64,000 nt of DNA. Origin: Gammaproteobacteria bacterium (GTDB lineage Bacteria > Pseudomonadota > Gammaproteobacteria > Steroidobacterales > Rariloculaceae). Under the pieces are notes generated by a model. The model did no database searches. It had not been told where the DNA came from and worked only from the letters and a program-made list of their open reading frames with translations. Every line of letters begins with the position of its first letter. Position 1 is the first letter of the stretch. The stretch lies in contig JAJEFE010000062.1 in NCBI GenBank assembly GCA_022820625.1, positions 21,887 to 85,886 on the forward strand, in the 5' to 3' direction. Below are positions 8,905 to 17,519 of the stretch, in pieces. A program made the translations under genes and the position numbers.

Positions 8905-9963
8905 ATGAGCACGCTGAAGATCGCCCTGATCCCGGGTGACGGGATCGGCAAGGAAGTCATGCCCGAGGGTGTGCGGGTCCTGGAAGCCGCGGCGGCCGGC
9001 CATGGCATCGACTTCCAGTGGCAGGAGTTCGACTGGTCGTGCGAGCGGTACCTGAAAACCGGCGCAATGATGCCGGCGGACGGCATCGAGACGCTCAGCG
9101 CCTTCGACGCCATCTATCTCGGCGCGGTCGGCTTTCCCACGGTGGCCGACCACGTCTCCCTCTGGGGCCTTCTGATCCCGATCCGGCGCGAGTTCGACCA
9201 GTACATCAACCTGCGTCCCGTGAGGCTGTTCGACGGCGTGCCCTGCCCGCTGGCCGGCAAGAAGGCCGGCGACATCGATTTCTACGTGGTGCGGGAGAAT
9301 GTCGAGGGCGAGTATTCGGCCATCGGCGGGGTTCAGTACCAGGGAACCGAGAACGAGATCGTCGTACAGCAGAGCGTCTTCACCCGGCACGGAGTCGACC
9401 GCGTCGTCAAATACGCCTACGAACTGGCCAACTCACGTTCGGCGAAGCACCTGACCTCGGCAACGAAGTCCAATGGGATCATTCATTCGATGCCCTACTG
9501 GGATGCGCGGGTCAAGGCGATGGGCGAGCACTATCCGGACGTGAACGTGGACCAGTTCCACATCGACATTCTCACCGCAAACTTCGTGCGCATGCCGGAG
9601 CACTTCGATGTCGTGGTCGGCAGCAACCTGTTCGGCGACATCCTTTCCGACCTGGGACCCGCATGCACCGGGACAATCGCCATCGCTCCCTCGGCGAACA
9701 TGAACCCCGAGAAGGTGCATCCGTCCATGTTCGAGCCGGTCCACGGCTCGGCGCCGGATATCGTCGGCCAGGGCATCGCCAATCCCATCGGCACCATCTG
9801 GGCCGGGGCGATGATGCTCCAGCACCTGGGACATCCGGCCGTTCACGACGCCATCCTCGGGGCCATCGAACGCGTATTGCGGGACGGCAAACGGCTGACA
9901 CCGGATATGGGCGGCAAGGCCACGACGCAATCGCTGGGCAAGGCCATCGCAGCCTCGGTCTAG
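8905..9963 (+). CDS. Tartrate dehydrogenase/decarboxylase or D-malate dehydrogenase (isopropylmalate DH family)
   Basis: This NAD-dependent, Mn/Mg-requiring hydroxy-acid oxidative decarboxylase belongs to the isocitrate/isopropylmalate family. The 352 residues show IALIPGDGIGKEV at the N terminus and HVSLWGLLIPIRREFDQYIN, the segment that marks the tartrate/malate branch rather than LeuB. VVRENVEGEYS, the acidic SNLFGDILSDLG metal motif and FEPVHGSAPDI follow. It begins nine bases after the M24 gene, so it is probably coupled. With the oxidoreductase and M24 hydrolase it likely forms a short catabolic route ending in a 2-oxoacid; this is inferred from context. Confidence 0.9.
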   Translation: MSTLKIALIPGDGIGKEVMPEGVRVLEAAAAGHGIDFQWQEFDWSCERYLKTGAMMPADGIETLSAFDAIYLGAVGFPTVADHVSLWGLLIPIRREFDQYINLRPVRLFDGVPCPLAGKKAGDIDFYVVRENVEGEYSAIGGVQYQGTENEIVVQQSVFTRHGVDRVVKYAYELANSRSAKHLTSATKSNGIIHSMPYWDARVKAMGEHYPDVNVDQFHIDILTANFVRMPEHFDVVVGSNLFGDILSDLGPACTGTIAIAPSANMNPEKVHPSMFEPVHGSAPDIVGQGIANPIGTIWAGAMMLQHLGHPAVHDAILGAIERVLRDGKRLTPDMGGKATTQSLGKAIAASV

Positions 9964-9970
9964 GTATTTT

Positions 9971-9988
9971 CGCAGCGGGCCCGCTGCG
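9971..9988. repeat. Perfect 18-base palindrome downstream of the tartrate-type dehydrogenase
   Basis: CGCAGCGGGCCCGCTGCG begins seven bases past the stop. It could fold as a GC-rich hairpin and act as a weak or Rho-assisted terminator. No T-run follows, so its role is uncertain. Confidence 0.45.
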
Positions 9989-10096
9989 CTGACGCGCAGG
10001 GACCCGGAGGGCAATTCCTGGCAAGCCTGCGTCGGCAACCCGGGGGCCGCGTGCCGCGGTGCGGTACAGTGGCGACGGAGGGCAAATTGATTCCGG

Positions 10097-10513
10097 ATGG
10101 CCAGAATGCAGATCCAACGCCGCCAACTCTGGCTGGTGCTCCTGGTGGAGACGGTGTTTCTGGGCGTCCTTGCGGTTTGGGTACTGATTCGCCTGGACCG
10201 CATCTTCGAGCCCGTCAGCGTGCTCGTCGCGCTCGCGATCATCGTCATCGGCGATGTGATCGCGGTAGTCCTGATGCAGGCGTTCGCGCCTACCCGGATC
10301 ACTTTCTCGGCGGGCGAAGGCGAGTCGACCGGACACGCCGTGGACGGATTCGGCTCGAGCGACCGTGGGCATGTCGTGATTGCGGGTGAAAAGTGGTCTG
10401 CGCGACGCCAGGGGGCGCGTCAAGTAGTGCCTGGCGACACTGTTCGGGTCGTTTCGCGCCGGGGATTGATTCTGATCGTGGAACAGGCGCCGGCCGACAC
10501 TCGAGAATCGTGA
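10097..10513 (+). CDS. NfeD-like membrane protein
   Basis: This 138-residue protein has two transmembrane helices (about 10-30 and 38-60) and then a small beta-barrel (OB-like) domain of about 55 residues. The sequence GRGHVVIAGEKWSAR-like followed by VVPGDTVRVVSRRGLILIV matches the C-terminal domain of NfeD proteins. NfeD partners modulate membrane proteases or stomatins, but no stomatin or ClpP-class protease gene is adjacent here. It appears to stand alone between catabolic and secreted-protein genes. A start nine bases downstream (MQIQ) is equally possible. Confidence 0.75.
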   Translation: MARMQIQRRQLWLVLLVETVFLGVLAVWVLIRLDRIFEPVSVLVALAIIVIGDVIAVVLMQAFAPTRITFSAGEGESTGHAVDGFGSSDRGHVVIAGEKWSARRQGARQVVPGDTVRVVSRRGLILIVEQAPADTRES

Positions 10514-10647
10514 CCGTGCAATCAGGCACAACCGTCACATCACGTTCAACAACGGAACCGCCGCCCCCAGGCATTTGATATGCTGCAATACGGCTGCCGA
10601 ATGGCAACGGCGGCGACTCCAAATGGCTTGAACGGAGATTCGCGACT

Positions 10648-11487
10648 ATGGCTGGTTCCGACCGGATTGCAGATACAGTGCCGATGCGGTTAACGGCATG
10701 CGCCCTGCTTGCAGTTGCGGCGTCTCTTGCGGCTCCCATTCCCTTGCCGGCGCAGGACGCTGAAGGCGCCGCCCTTCCCGACTGGAGCGGTGTCTGGCAG
10801 ATGACCAGCAACACGGTCTTCGACCAGGCGACCGTGGATCCCCCCGGAGGCAGCTCCAATGCCCCGGGTACGCGCGAGTATCCGCCCTACAACGACGAAT
10901 GGGAAGCGAAATACGCCGCCAACCGCGAACGGGTCCGGCGTGGCGAGTTCCCCGATCCCATCACGACCTGCGGCACGCCGGCCGGATTCCCCAGGATGAT
11001 GAACCTGCCCGCCGGTATCGAGTTCATCGTCAAGCCGGAACAGGTCTGGATCATCACGGAGGACGGTCCGAACATCCTGCGGATCTACACCGACGGCCGC
11101 AGCCACCCCGCCCCCGAAGACAGATGGCCGACCTACAGCGGTGAATCCGTCGGCCACTGGGAGGGCGACACGCTGGTTTTCGAAACCATCAGTCTCAAGG
11201 GCGATGGCGATACCATTCTGGACCGAACGGGACTCGTCCTGAGCACGCAAGCCAGGATTGTCACCCGCCTGAACAGGATCGGGGACGGTCTCATGGAAGC
11301 GCAGTTCACCATCGAGGATCCCGAAGCGCTGACGGCGCCCTGGCGCGTCGCAAAGCAATACCGCAAGCTGGAGCCCGGCACGCGAATGATCGAATTCGCC
11401 TGCGCGGAGAACAATCGCAACCCGGTCGATACCGCGGGCAGAACGCTTACCCTCGACCGGGAGGGCAACATACTGGACGATCTTTGA
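10648..11487 (+). CDS. Secreted protein with GHWEGDTLV motif (copy 1 of a three-member family)
   Basis: Function is unknown. The 279-residue protein begins with a signal peptide (MRLTACALLAVAASLAAPIPLPAQ, possibly the true start at 10684), so it should be periplasmic or extracellular. A core of about 110 residues contains VGHWEGDTLVFETIS, an aspartate-rich LDRTG segment, ARIVTRLNR, TIEDPEALTAPW and a final EFACAENNRNPVD. The same module recurs in the genes at 16327 and 17507. It is followed 40 bases later by a DUF6152 gene, the same partnership as in the 17-kb copy. The beta-rich composition suggests a binding or enzymatic beta-sandwich, but this is a guess. Confidence 0.8.
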   Translation: MAGSDRIADTVPMRLTACALLAVAASLAAPIPLPAQDAEGAALPDWSGVWQMTSNTVFDQATVDPPGGSSNAPGTREYPPYNDEWEAKYAANRERVRRGEFPDPITTCGTPAGFPRMMNLPAGIEFIVKPEQVWIITEDGPNILRIYTDGRSHPAPEDRWPTYSGESVGHWEGDTLVFETISLKGDGDTILDRTGLVLSTQARIVTRLNRIGDGLMEAQFTIEDPEALTAPWRVAKQYRKLEPGTRMIEFACAENNRNPVDTAGRTLTLDREGNILDDL

Positions 11488-11527
11488 ACGTGTCTGCGAA
11501 CTCGCAATACCACCTGGAGCGACTGAC

Positions 11528-11908
11528 ATGAATGCAAGTAAAGCGCTGCCAATCTCGATCGGATGCATCCTCGCGGGATTCGCACTCGCGAGTTCCGCCC
11601 ATCACGCCGCAACCATGTTCGATCGCGGGCAAACCGTCGAATTGTCCGGCGAAATCGTCGAGTTTCAGTGGACCTCACCCCACGTCTGGATCCAGATCAA
11701 CGTCGAGAACGAGTCCGGCGAGGTCGTGGAGTGGAGCGTGGAAGGCAGCGTACCCAACCGGCTCTACCGCGCGGGCTGGCGTCCGACCACCTTCAGGCCC
11801 GGCGACCGAGTCACGATTCGCGGGGCGCCCATGCGCAACGGAGCGCCGGCCGCCCTGTTCATCGGCGCCAGGCTGGCCGACGGCTCGACGCTCGGCCGAT
11901 TCGAATAA
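11528..11908 (+). CDS. DUF6152 family secreted protein (copy 1)
   Basis: This is a 126-residue exported protein of a domain family without assigned function. The signal peptide (1-24, ending ASSA) is followed directly by HHAATMFDRG, so the mature chain would start with two histidines. Further on are IVEFQWTSPHVWIQI and SVEGSVPNRLYRAGW, then FRPGDRVTIRGAPMRNG; the last part resembles a small OB/beta-barrel. GGAG lies eight bases before the ATG. It pairs with the GHWEGDTLV gene just upstream. An N-terminal His plus the internal His of the PHVW motif could bind a metal, which is a hypothesis. Confidence 0.82.
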   Translation: MNASKALPISIGCILAGFALASSAHHAATMFDRGQTVELSGEIVEFQWTSPHVWIQINVENESGEVVEWSVEGSVPNRLYRAGWRPTTFRPGDRVTIRGAPMRNGAPAALFIGARLADGSTLGRFE

Positions 11909-11982
11909 CCTGCAGGAAATCGATTCAAATCCGTTAGCGCCACCGGCAGCAAGCACAGTTCGTTGACTGCCGCACAGGCAAA

Positions 11983-12011
11983 CGGCCGGTCAGCTCAGCG
12001 CTGGCCGGCCG
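11983..12011. terminator. Hairpin between convergent genes
   Basis: A 12-base stem with one G-T wobble (11983-11994 with 12000-12011) and a five-base loop lies between the 3' ends of the DUF6152 gene and the second TonB receptor. T-runs are weak on both sides. It is probably a bidirectional terminator. Confidence 0.6.
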
Positions 12012-12035
12012 CCGCATTTCGCGCCAATGACGCGA

Positions 12036-14984
12036 TCAGGGATCGAACGACTGCCTGTACTGTAAACCGTACTCCCTGAGCCGCCGGAAGAATCGGGCGC
12101 CCTGGGTCTCCGGTGGCTCGGTGGCAAACAGGTTCCGCACGGAGAAGTTCAGACTGGCACCGTTGTTGAAGCGATGGATGTAGTTCGCGGAGATGATCCA
12201 CTGTCCTTCTTCATGATTGAAGATCGACTTGTCCTCCTCCGAGAGGTCCTCGTACTGCGCGTTCAGGCCGTCGCGATAGTTGGCGTTCAACCGCAGCGTA
12301 TGGTCGCCCCGGATGGTCAGCAACAGCGGCATATTGCCCTGCCAGTGCGGCATGGAGGTCACGCCGTTGAATCCGCCGCCCATCCCGACGGTGGCATTGA
12401 TATTGCGTCCGATGGCGTCACAGACGAACTCTTCACACAGAACTTCCACTCCGGCGCCCATCAGCGCATTCGGGAATTCATACTTCAGGGTGAAGGATGC
12501 CTGCGGCGTGAACCTCAGCGCTCCCCAGGCAGTGTCGAAATTCAACGCGGCGCGGACGTCGAGAAACTCGGCATCGAGGTAGCCCAAGTTGTCGACAAAG
12601 CCGACGATTCGAGCGACATTATCGATGGTTATCGGCGCGTTCGGATCGCGGGGCACCGCGCAACCTCCGTTTTCGACCGACACGTACTGGATCAATCCCC
12701 GGCTCAGTTGCGGAATGCCGTTGGCGTTTGTGTTCAGACAAGCCGCCGCGTTCATGACCGTGGGCGCCGTCGGGGTCACGATCCGGTCCTGGAAATCAAA
12801 GGCCACCCAGGTCGCGCCGACGCTGTGGTTGTCCGTGATGTCGTAATCGAAACCGATGGAAAGATTGTCCGCCGTCTGCGGCTTGACGTCCGGGTTGGAC
12901 GCAATCTCGTAGATGAAGGAAATCCCGCCCATCGCGCCGTAACTCATGCCTCCCACGGTCACGTTGGCCATGTTCATGCCCTGAATGATCTGGCTGGCGG
13001 AGGAGTGGACGATCGACGGCCCGCGGAACGACGTGCCGTAGGACGCGCGCAGCGTGAGATCGTCTGTCGCCGTCCAGTTCAGGGCGACCTTCGGCGTGGT
13101 CTGCGACAAACCGTTATCGTACTCCTCGTTGCGGACCGCCAACTGTACGTTCACGCTGTCCGTCAACGGCAGCGCCGCCTCGGCGAACACCGAGTTGACG
13201 CTCTGCTTGCCGCTCCAGTCGTTGAACGTGCCGACGGTGGCAAGCTGGCCCTGGTTCGCAAGCACGTCGGAATCACGTTCCATGCTCTCCCGGCGCGTGG
13301 CGACGCCCGCGGCAAGTCCGATGGGACCGCCGGCGAGTTCGCCGACCTCACCCGTGACGAGGAAATCCCCGCTGGTGAAGTTGTTCTGGAAGACGTCCAG
13401 GCGATTCGGGCTCAGCCATTCCACCATATCCCGGTCGTTGGCAAGTCCCAGAGATTCCGCATTGGGCAATCCCGCGCTCATGAACGGATTGTAGTAGTGA
13501 CAGAAGCCGGCACCGGGCATCACGTCGGTATTGAACGGATCGCTAACGCCGCAGTCGGGTCCGCCGTAGCCGTTGAGCGCCAGGGGCAGGTTGGCTTTCA
13601 GCATGTCCCGGACGCCCTGGTAGGACTGGAAGTAGGCCGTCTGCACATCGAAACTCCACTCCCAGCTCCCCGTCAGCTGCCCGTCGAGGGAAAACACGGC
13701 CCGCAAGTGGTCGGCCCGCGTGAAGGCGTCGAATTCCTCGCCGTAGGGCAACGTCTCGGCTTCCATGTAGACAGGCACGCTCATGCCCATGGCGGTACCG
13801 AACGAGCGAATCATGCTCTTTGCACGAACGTAGCCGGGGTTGTGGGTGGGAATGGCGTAATCGGTCCCCAGACGAATGGGCGGCACGGCCCAGGTTCTTG
13901 CGATATTGTCGCCCCAGAGGTCCGTTTCGGCGATACGCTCGCGCCCGAAATTGAGTTCGATCCCGGCCCGCAGTGCGTCGCTGAAATTGTGCTCCGCCGA
14001 GGTGTAGAGCGTCAGCAGCTTCTTGTCGTGCTGGATCACGTTTCCCGGATTGTAGCCGGAAGGCTGCGCGCAGACGGTGGCATCCGACGGGCTTGCGACC
14101 TCACGGGTGAAATCCGCGTCGACCGCCGGGTACCTGGCCAACAGCGGCGGCCCCAGTTCCGGGTTGCCGCAGTCGGGGTCCACCCATGTGCCCATGGCCG
14201 GCGCGTCAAAAGCGCCGCCCTGTATCACGGTCAGGCCTGTCCCCGTCTCGGGCGTGACGTCGGGGTCCGGGTCGTCGGCAAACTCGATATCGCCGATACC
14301 GATCCTGTCGGTCTCGGTGAACTCGATGGCAAAGATGCCGCTGGTCGTCTCGTTGCCGGCCCCCCAGATCGCGCCGAACGTATAGTCGTTGGCGTCGGTG
14401 ACCGCTTCGTTGATCCGCGTGTCGATCGAGACATCGAATCCCCTGAAGGCGTCGCGGGTGATGAAGTTCACCACGCCCGCCACCGGGTCGGAACCGAACA
14501 GCGCCGAACCGCCGTCCAGAAGGATTTCCGTGCGCCCGATGGCGATGCGGGGCACCATGGCGTTCAGGTCCGGCGACGGCCAGCCCTGCCCGTCAATGAC
14601 CGAGTTGATGGAACGGCGGCCGTTGATGACGGTGAGCGTGTTCTCGTCGCCGATGCCGCGCAGATTGACCTGGGCCGATCGCCCACCGCCCCGTACCCGC
14701 GGCTGGCCGTTGGCGCCGGTCTGCTGACCGGTATCGCCCGAGTAGTTCTGCGGCACGCTGGTCACGAAGTACTGCATCAGATCCTGGGGCGCCTCCAGCC
14801 GGATATCCTCGCCGTCGATGACGGATACCGGAGAGGGCGAATCGACCCCCGTGTAGAGATACGATCCGGTAACGACGATTTCCTCCAGCTCCTCGCCTTC
14901 CTGACCGTACGCGGTGGCGAACACCATGGCGGTCCCCAACAGGCCCGCCGTCACGCTGCGCAAGATTCTCTCTGGCTTGTCCAT
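12036..14984 (-). CDS. TonB-dependent outer membrane receptor (large type)
   Basis: This 982-residue outer membrane receptor has a signal peptide (about 1-27, ending AYGQ) and a TonB-box region, LEEIVVTGSYLYTGVDSP. Its plug contains RSAQVNLRGIGDENTLTVIN and EILLDGGSALFGSDPVAGVV. This plug version, with NLRGIG and a GGxSAxYGxDxVAGVVN-like motif, is common in large receptors of gammaproteobacteria and caulobacters that take up oligosaccharides or other complex organic matter. The barrel ends LQYRQSFDP, so the usual terminal aromatic residue is three residues from the end. It is surrounded by secreted DUF6152-type proteins and a Tat-exported amidohydrolase, suggesting joint use of one substrate. 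Confidence 0.95.
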   Translation of the reverse strand: MDKPERILRSVTAGLLGTAMVFATAYGQEGEELEEIVVTGSYLYTGVDSPSPVSVIDGEDIRLEAPQDLMQYFVTSVPQNYSGDTGQQTGANGQPRVRGGGRSAQVNLRGIGDENTLTVINGRRSINSVIDGQGWPSPDLNAMVPRIAIGRTEILLDGGSALFGSDPVAGVVNFITRDAFRGFDVSIDTRINEAVTDANDYTFGAIWGAGNETTSGIFAIEFTETDRIGIGDIEFADDPDPDVTPETGTGLTVIQGGAFDAPAMGTWVDPDCGNPELGPPLLARYPAVDADFTREVASPSDATVCAQPSGYNPGNVIQHDKKLLTLYTSAEHNFSDALRAGIELNFGRERIAETDLWGDNIARTWAVPPIRLGTDYAIPTHNPGYVRAKSMIRSFGTAMGMSVPVYMEAETLPYGEEFDAFTRADHLRAVFSLDGQLTGSWEWSFDVQTAYFQSYQGVRDMLKANLPLALNGYGGPDCGVSDPFNTDVMPGAGFCHYYNPFMSAGLPNAESLGLANDRDMVEWLSPNRLDVFQNNFTSGDFLVTGEVGELAGGPIGLAAGVATRRESMERDSDVLANQGQLATVGTFNDWSGKQSVNSVFAEAALPLTDSVNVQLAVRNEEYDNGLSQTTPKVALNWTATDDLTLRASYGTSFRGPSIVHSSASQIIQGMNMANVTVGGMSYGAMGGISFIYEIASNPDVKPQTADNLSIGFDYDITDNHSVGATWVAFDFQDRIVTPTAPTVMNAAACLNTNANGIPQLSRGLIQYVSVENGGCAVPRDPNAPITIDNVARIVGFVDNLGYLDAEFLDVRAALNFDTAWGALRFTPQASFTLKYEFPNALMGAGVEVLCEEFVCDAIGRNINATVGMGGGFNGVTSMPHWQGNMPLLLTIRGDHTLRLNANYRDGLNAQYEDLSEEDKSIFNHEEGQWIISANYIHRFNNGASLNFSVRNLFATEPPETQGARFFRRLREYGLQYRQSFDP

Positions 14985-15125
14985 TTCATCTGTTCCCTTT
15001 TTTGCCTGAAACCCCTGATACGGCTATCTCATGCCGCAACCATTACAACATGTTCATGTTCGGCGCGCATAGGATAGTACGAGTTGCGGGAAAAAGGCGA
15101 TACGCAGAGGCACGGACCCCAAGTC

Positions 15126-15167
15126 TTTTTCATGCATTTTCGCGCTTTTTTCATGCCATCGTCGCGC
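15126..15167. repeat. Imperfect direct repeat in the spacer upstream of the TonB receptor
   Basis: Two about 20-base copies share TTTTTCATGC and a CGCGC end (15126-15145 and 15147-15167). They lie in the 281-base spacer between the amidohydrolase 3' end and the receptor start, roughly 140-180 bases upstream of that start. They could be paired regulator sites. An AACATG-TT-CATGTT inverted repeat lies nearer the receptor start at about 15046-15059. No other gene is seen in this spacer. Confidence 0.4.
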
Positions 15168-15265
15168 ACACGCAACAATGACATGACGACAAACCGAATT
15201 TCGCTGCGCAATCGACTCGAACCGAATGCGTGGCCGCACCGATGCGGCAAACGGTTGTTCTGCTG

Positions 15266-16330
15266 CTAGACGTCCAGCCGCAATAGCTCGATCAGGTTGC
15301 CGCCCAGAATCGCGACCTTTTCCTCGTCGCTCAGCGACGGTGAGTCGACGACAAGATCGATGGTATCCGGCCACGCAAACGGCATGTCGGATCCGTAGAC
15401 GACCTGACTGGCACCGGCAACAGCCACCAGGTGCCGCAGCCCCTCCTCGTTGAACACCATGGTGTCCACGAGAATCTGGGTCCGCAGGTACTCGCTGGGA
15501 TTCTTCGTGTTGACGCAATTGGCATTGTTGCGGGCGCACGCGACCTCGGACCTGCCCAGGTACGACGGCAAGTACCCGCCGCCGTGGGCAGCCACCACTT
15601 TGAGATTGGGGAAACGGTCGAACGCGCCGTCGAAAATCATCCGGGACAGGAAGAGCGTCGTTTCCAGGGGGTTGCCGATCACGTTGCCGAGACCGCCGGT
15701 GCCGTCCAGGGCGCCCGGCTGGATGATGTTCCTCGAGCCGTCCGGATGCATGAACACCGGAACGCCCAGCTCTTCCGCCTTGGCCCAGAACGGATCGTAC
15801 TTCTCGGTGGACGGCGCCTCTCCCCGTGCGTGCCCGAGGATCGAAGCGCCGCGGTGCCCGAGTTCCGTCACCGCGTATTCCAGTTGCTCGGCGGCCATCT
15901 CCGGGAATTGGAGCGCAGGCGAGGACAGCGGCACGAACCGGTCGGAATGGGTCGCGCACCACTCGGCCAGTCCTTCGTCGTTGATCCTGACGATCGCCTC
16001 GGCCTGCTCCTCGGTTGCATCGTACCACCAGAAACGGTTCACGCTCAGAGCCGCGATGTCGATGCCCCGCTCGTCCAGGTTATCGATACGGTGCTGGCCG
16101 AGCACCAGCATGTCCTGGAGCGGCGCGTTTTCCAGCGGGGTCCCCTCGATGATTGGCCTCACTTCCTGAAACAGGCAATGAGCGTGGATGTCGACGACGA
16201 CGACTTCGTTGCCGCCCACCATCACCTGTTTGCCCCGGGATTGCGCCATGGCCCGCATGACCGGACTCATTACCAGGGCGCCGGCCGCGGCACTGCCTGT
16301 GGCCGTCAGGAATGCTCTTCTGTCGATCAT
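15266..16330 (-). CDS. Tat-exported amidohydrolase (ACMSD / gamma-resorcylate decarboxylase family)
   Basis: This is a metal-dependent TIM-barrel hydrolase or decarboxylase of 354 residues. It begins with a twin-arginine signal (DRRAFLTATGSAAAGAL, about 1-30), so the folded metalloenzyme is sent to the periplasm. Metal-site motifs are present in family order: DIHAHC (HxH), FMHPDG (His), AAHGGGYLPSY (His) and YGSDMPFAW (Asp). Members of this group decarboxylate or hydrolyse aromatic and aminocarboxymuconate-type acids. The ATG overlaps the upstream gene stop by four bases (ATGA), which fixes the start although the frame stays open further upstream. It is last in a four-gene operon with two GHWEGDTLV proteins and a DUF6152 protein. 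Confidence 0.88.
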   Translation of the reverse strand: MIDRRAFLTATGSAAAGALVMSPVMRAMAQSRGKQVMVGGNEVVVVDIHAHCLFQEVRPIIEGTPLENAPLQDMLVLGQHRIDNLDERGIDIAALSVNRFWWYDATEEQAEAIVRINDEGLAEWCATHSDRFVPLSSPALQFPEMAAEQLEYAVTELGHRGASILGHARGEAPSTEKYDPFWAKAEELGVPVFMHPDGSRNIIQPGALDGTGGLGNVIGNPLETTLFLSRMIFDGAFDRFPNLKVVAAHGGGYLPSYLGRSEVACARNNANCVNTKNPSEYLRTQILVDTMVFNEEGLRHLVAVAGASQVVYGSDMPFAWPDTIDLVVDSPSLSDEEKVAILGGNLIELLRLDV

Positions 16331-17121
16331 TGACTTTCTCCTGTTTGTTCTTGATTTAAGTCCTCTGCCAGCGCGTAGCATTCGTATTCGAGTATACGGA
16401 TGTCTTCTTCCTGGCGGCGGTACAGCGGCATGCGCATTTGCCAGGGCTCCGTGAAGACCTCGGGATCGGTGACGGTGACCTCGTACATCAGATGATCCGG
16501 TCCGACCGGCGTATAGCGCTCGACCACGTGCAACGCGTCGCTGTGGAAATTGCCGGACCGGTCGAACCAGGTCTCGTCCGTGAAGTGAACGACGTCCACG
16601 ACCAGCGTATCCCCCTCCCAGTGCCCCCGGGAATCGCCCATGTACCACTGGATCGGCCCCTCCAGGCGCTCCCCGCCGAGGAAGATGTTGCGAATCGTAT
16701 GGACCCACTCATAGATCATCACGATCTGGTCCGCCGACTGAATGATCTGGAAGGGATACGGCATGTAGGTGATGCGCGGCACGCCCACCATCTTGCAGTT
16801 GGCCTCGGTATCCAGGGTATGGCGGTTCTCGTAATTCTGCTGCCGCTGCTCCAGCGCCCAGGGTTGATAGGGCAGATGATTGCCGACAACCACGCCCTGC
16901 CCCGCCGGAACGCCGTACTCCGCCGCGTGGTCCTGAACATTCCACACCGCCGTGTTGACCGCCTGCCAGATGCCCTGCAGATCAGGCTGGCCGTCCGCCG
17001 TGCGGGGCACGACATAGTCCTGGGCTGCCGCCGCTCCGGGGAACGCGAGGGCAATTGCCGCGAACACCGGCAGACAGACGAGGCGATACCCAACGCCGAG
17101 CCGGGAAACGGCCCCGCTCAT
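16327..17121 (-). CDS. Secreted protein with GHWEGDTLVV motif (copy 2)
   Basis: Function is unknown; this is a paralogue of the proteins at 10648 and 17507. The 264-residue version starts at an ATG that overlaps the DUF6152 stop (ATGA at 17118-17121), giving a signal peptide that ends in GAAAAQ. The mature part opens with PRTADGQPDLQGIWQAVN, a motif also seen as PRTPDGFPDLSGIWN in copy 3. It then has GDSRGHWEGDTLVVDVV, WFDRSG, HVVERYTPVG, TVTDPEVFTEPW and ILEYECYALAED. The overlap at both ends shows strict co-translation with DUF6152 and the amidohydrolase. Confidence 0.85.
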   Translation of the reverse strand: MSGAVSRLGVGYRLVCLPVFAAIALAFPGAAAAQDYVVPRTADGQPDLQGIWQAVNTAVWNVQDHAAEYGVPAGQGVVVGNHLPYQPWALEQRQQNYENRHTLDTEANCKMVGVPRITYMPYPFQIIQSADQIVMIYEWVHTIRNIFLGGERLEGPIQWYMGDSRGHWEGDTLVVDVVHFTDETWFDRSGNFHSDALHVVERYTPVGPDHLMYEVTVTDPEVFTEPWQMRMPLYRRQEEDIRILEYECYALAEDLNQEQTGESQ

Positions 17122-17519
17122 TGATTCGGCCCGCTGCCGGAGAACAGGGATCGCCCGTCGGCCAACGTCACTTCGTCGCCCTCGATCTGCCGGGATCCGT
17201 CGCGGGAAGGAAGCCCGTGAATTGTGACTTCCGCGCCCAACGGCAGGTCGTCCCGCCGCCAGCCTCGCCGGTACAGCGAATTCGCACCTCCGAATTCCAC
17301 GCGCCACATTTCCGGCCTGCCCGCTTCGCCCTCGACCTCGACACTCAACCAGGAGTGCGGATTACGCCATTCCATCTCGACGATTCGGCCGGAGATCGTG
17401 ATCTCCCGCGTCATGTCGTATTGCAGCGCGATGGAATGATGCCCGAGTACCGGCATCGCCATCAGTATCGCAGCGAGAGCAGCACCAGGCGCTGCACAAA
17501 ATTTGTTCATGGTTGCCAT
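17118..17519 (-). CDS. DUF6152 family secreted protein (copy 2)
   Basis: This is the second DUF6152 protein of the window, 133 residues. The signal peptide ends MPVLG and is followed by HHSIALQYD, so the predicted mature protein again starts His-His. Shared landmarks with copy 1 are EMEWRNPHSWLSVEV (PHSW against PHVW), SLYRRGW and GAEVTIHGLPSRDGS. The ATG at 17519 has AAGGGA about seven bases upstream; an inner ATG at 17510, overlapping the upstream stop as ATGA, is an alternative. The gene sits between two GHWEGDTLVV genes and overlaps both. Confidence 0.85.
   Translation of the reverse strand: MATMNKFCAAPGAALAAILMAMPVLGHHSIALQYDMTREITISGRIVEMEWRNPHSWLSVEVEGEAGRPEMWRVEFGGANSLYRRGWRRDDLPLGAEVTIHGLPSRDGSRQIEGDEVTLADGRSLFSGSGPNQ

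Noticed and set aside
12174..15077. Very long open frames opposite the TonB receptors and other genes
   Set aside because: These are antisense shadows of GC-rich coding regions, with Arg/His/Pro-rich translations and no ribosome sites.
15266..16708. A 480-residue form of the amidohydrolase
   Set aside because: The extra N-terminal 126 residues lie over the neighbouring gene in another frame and have no family similarity; the Tat signal and ATGA overlap fix the start at 16330.
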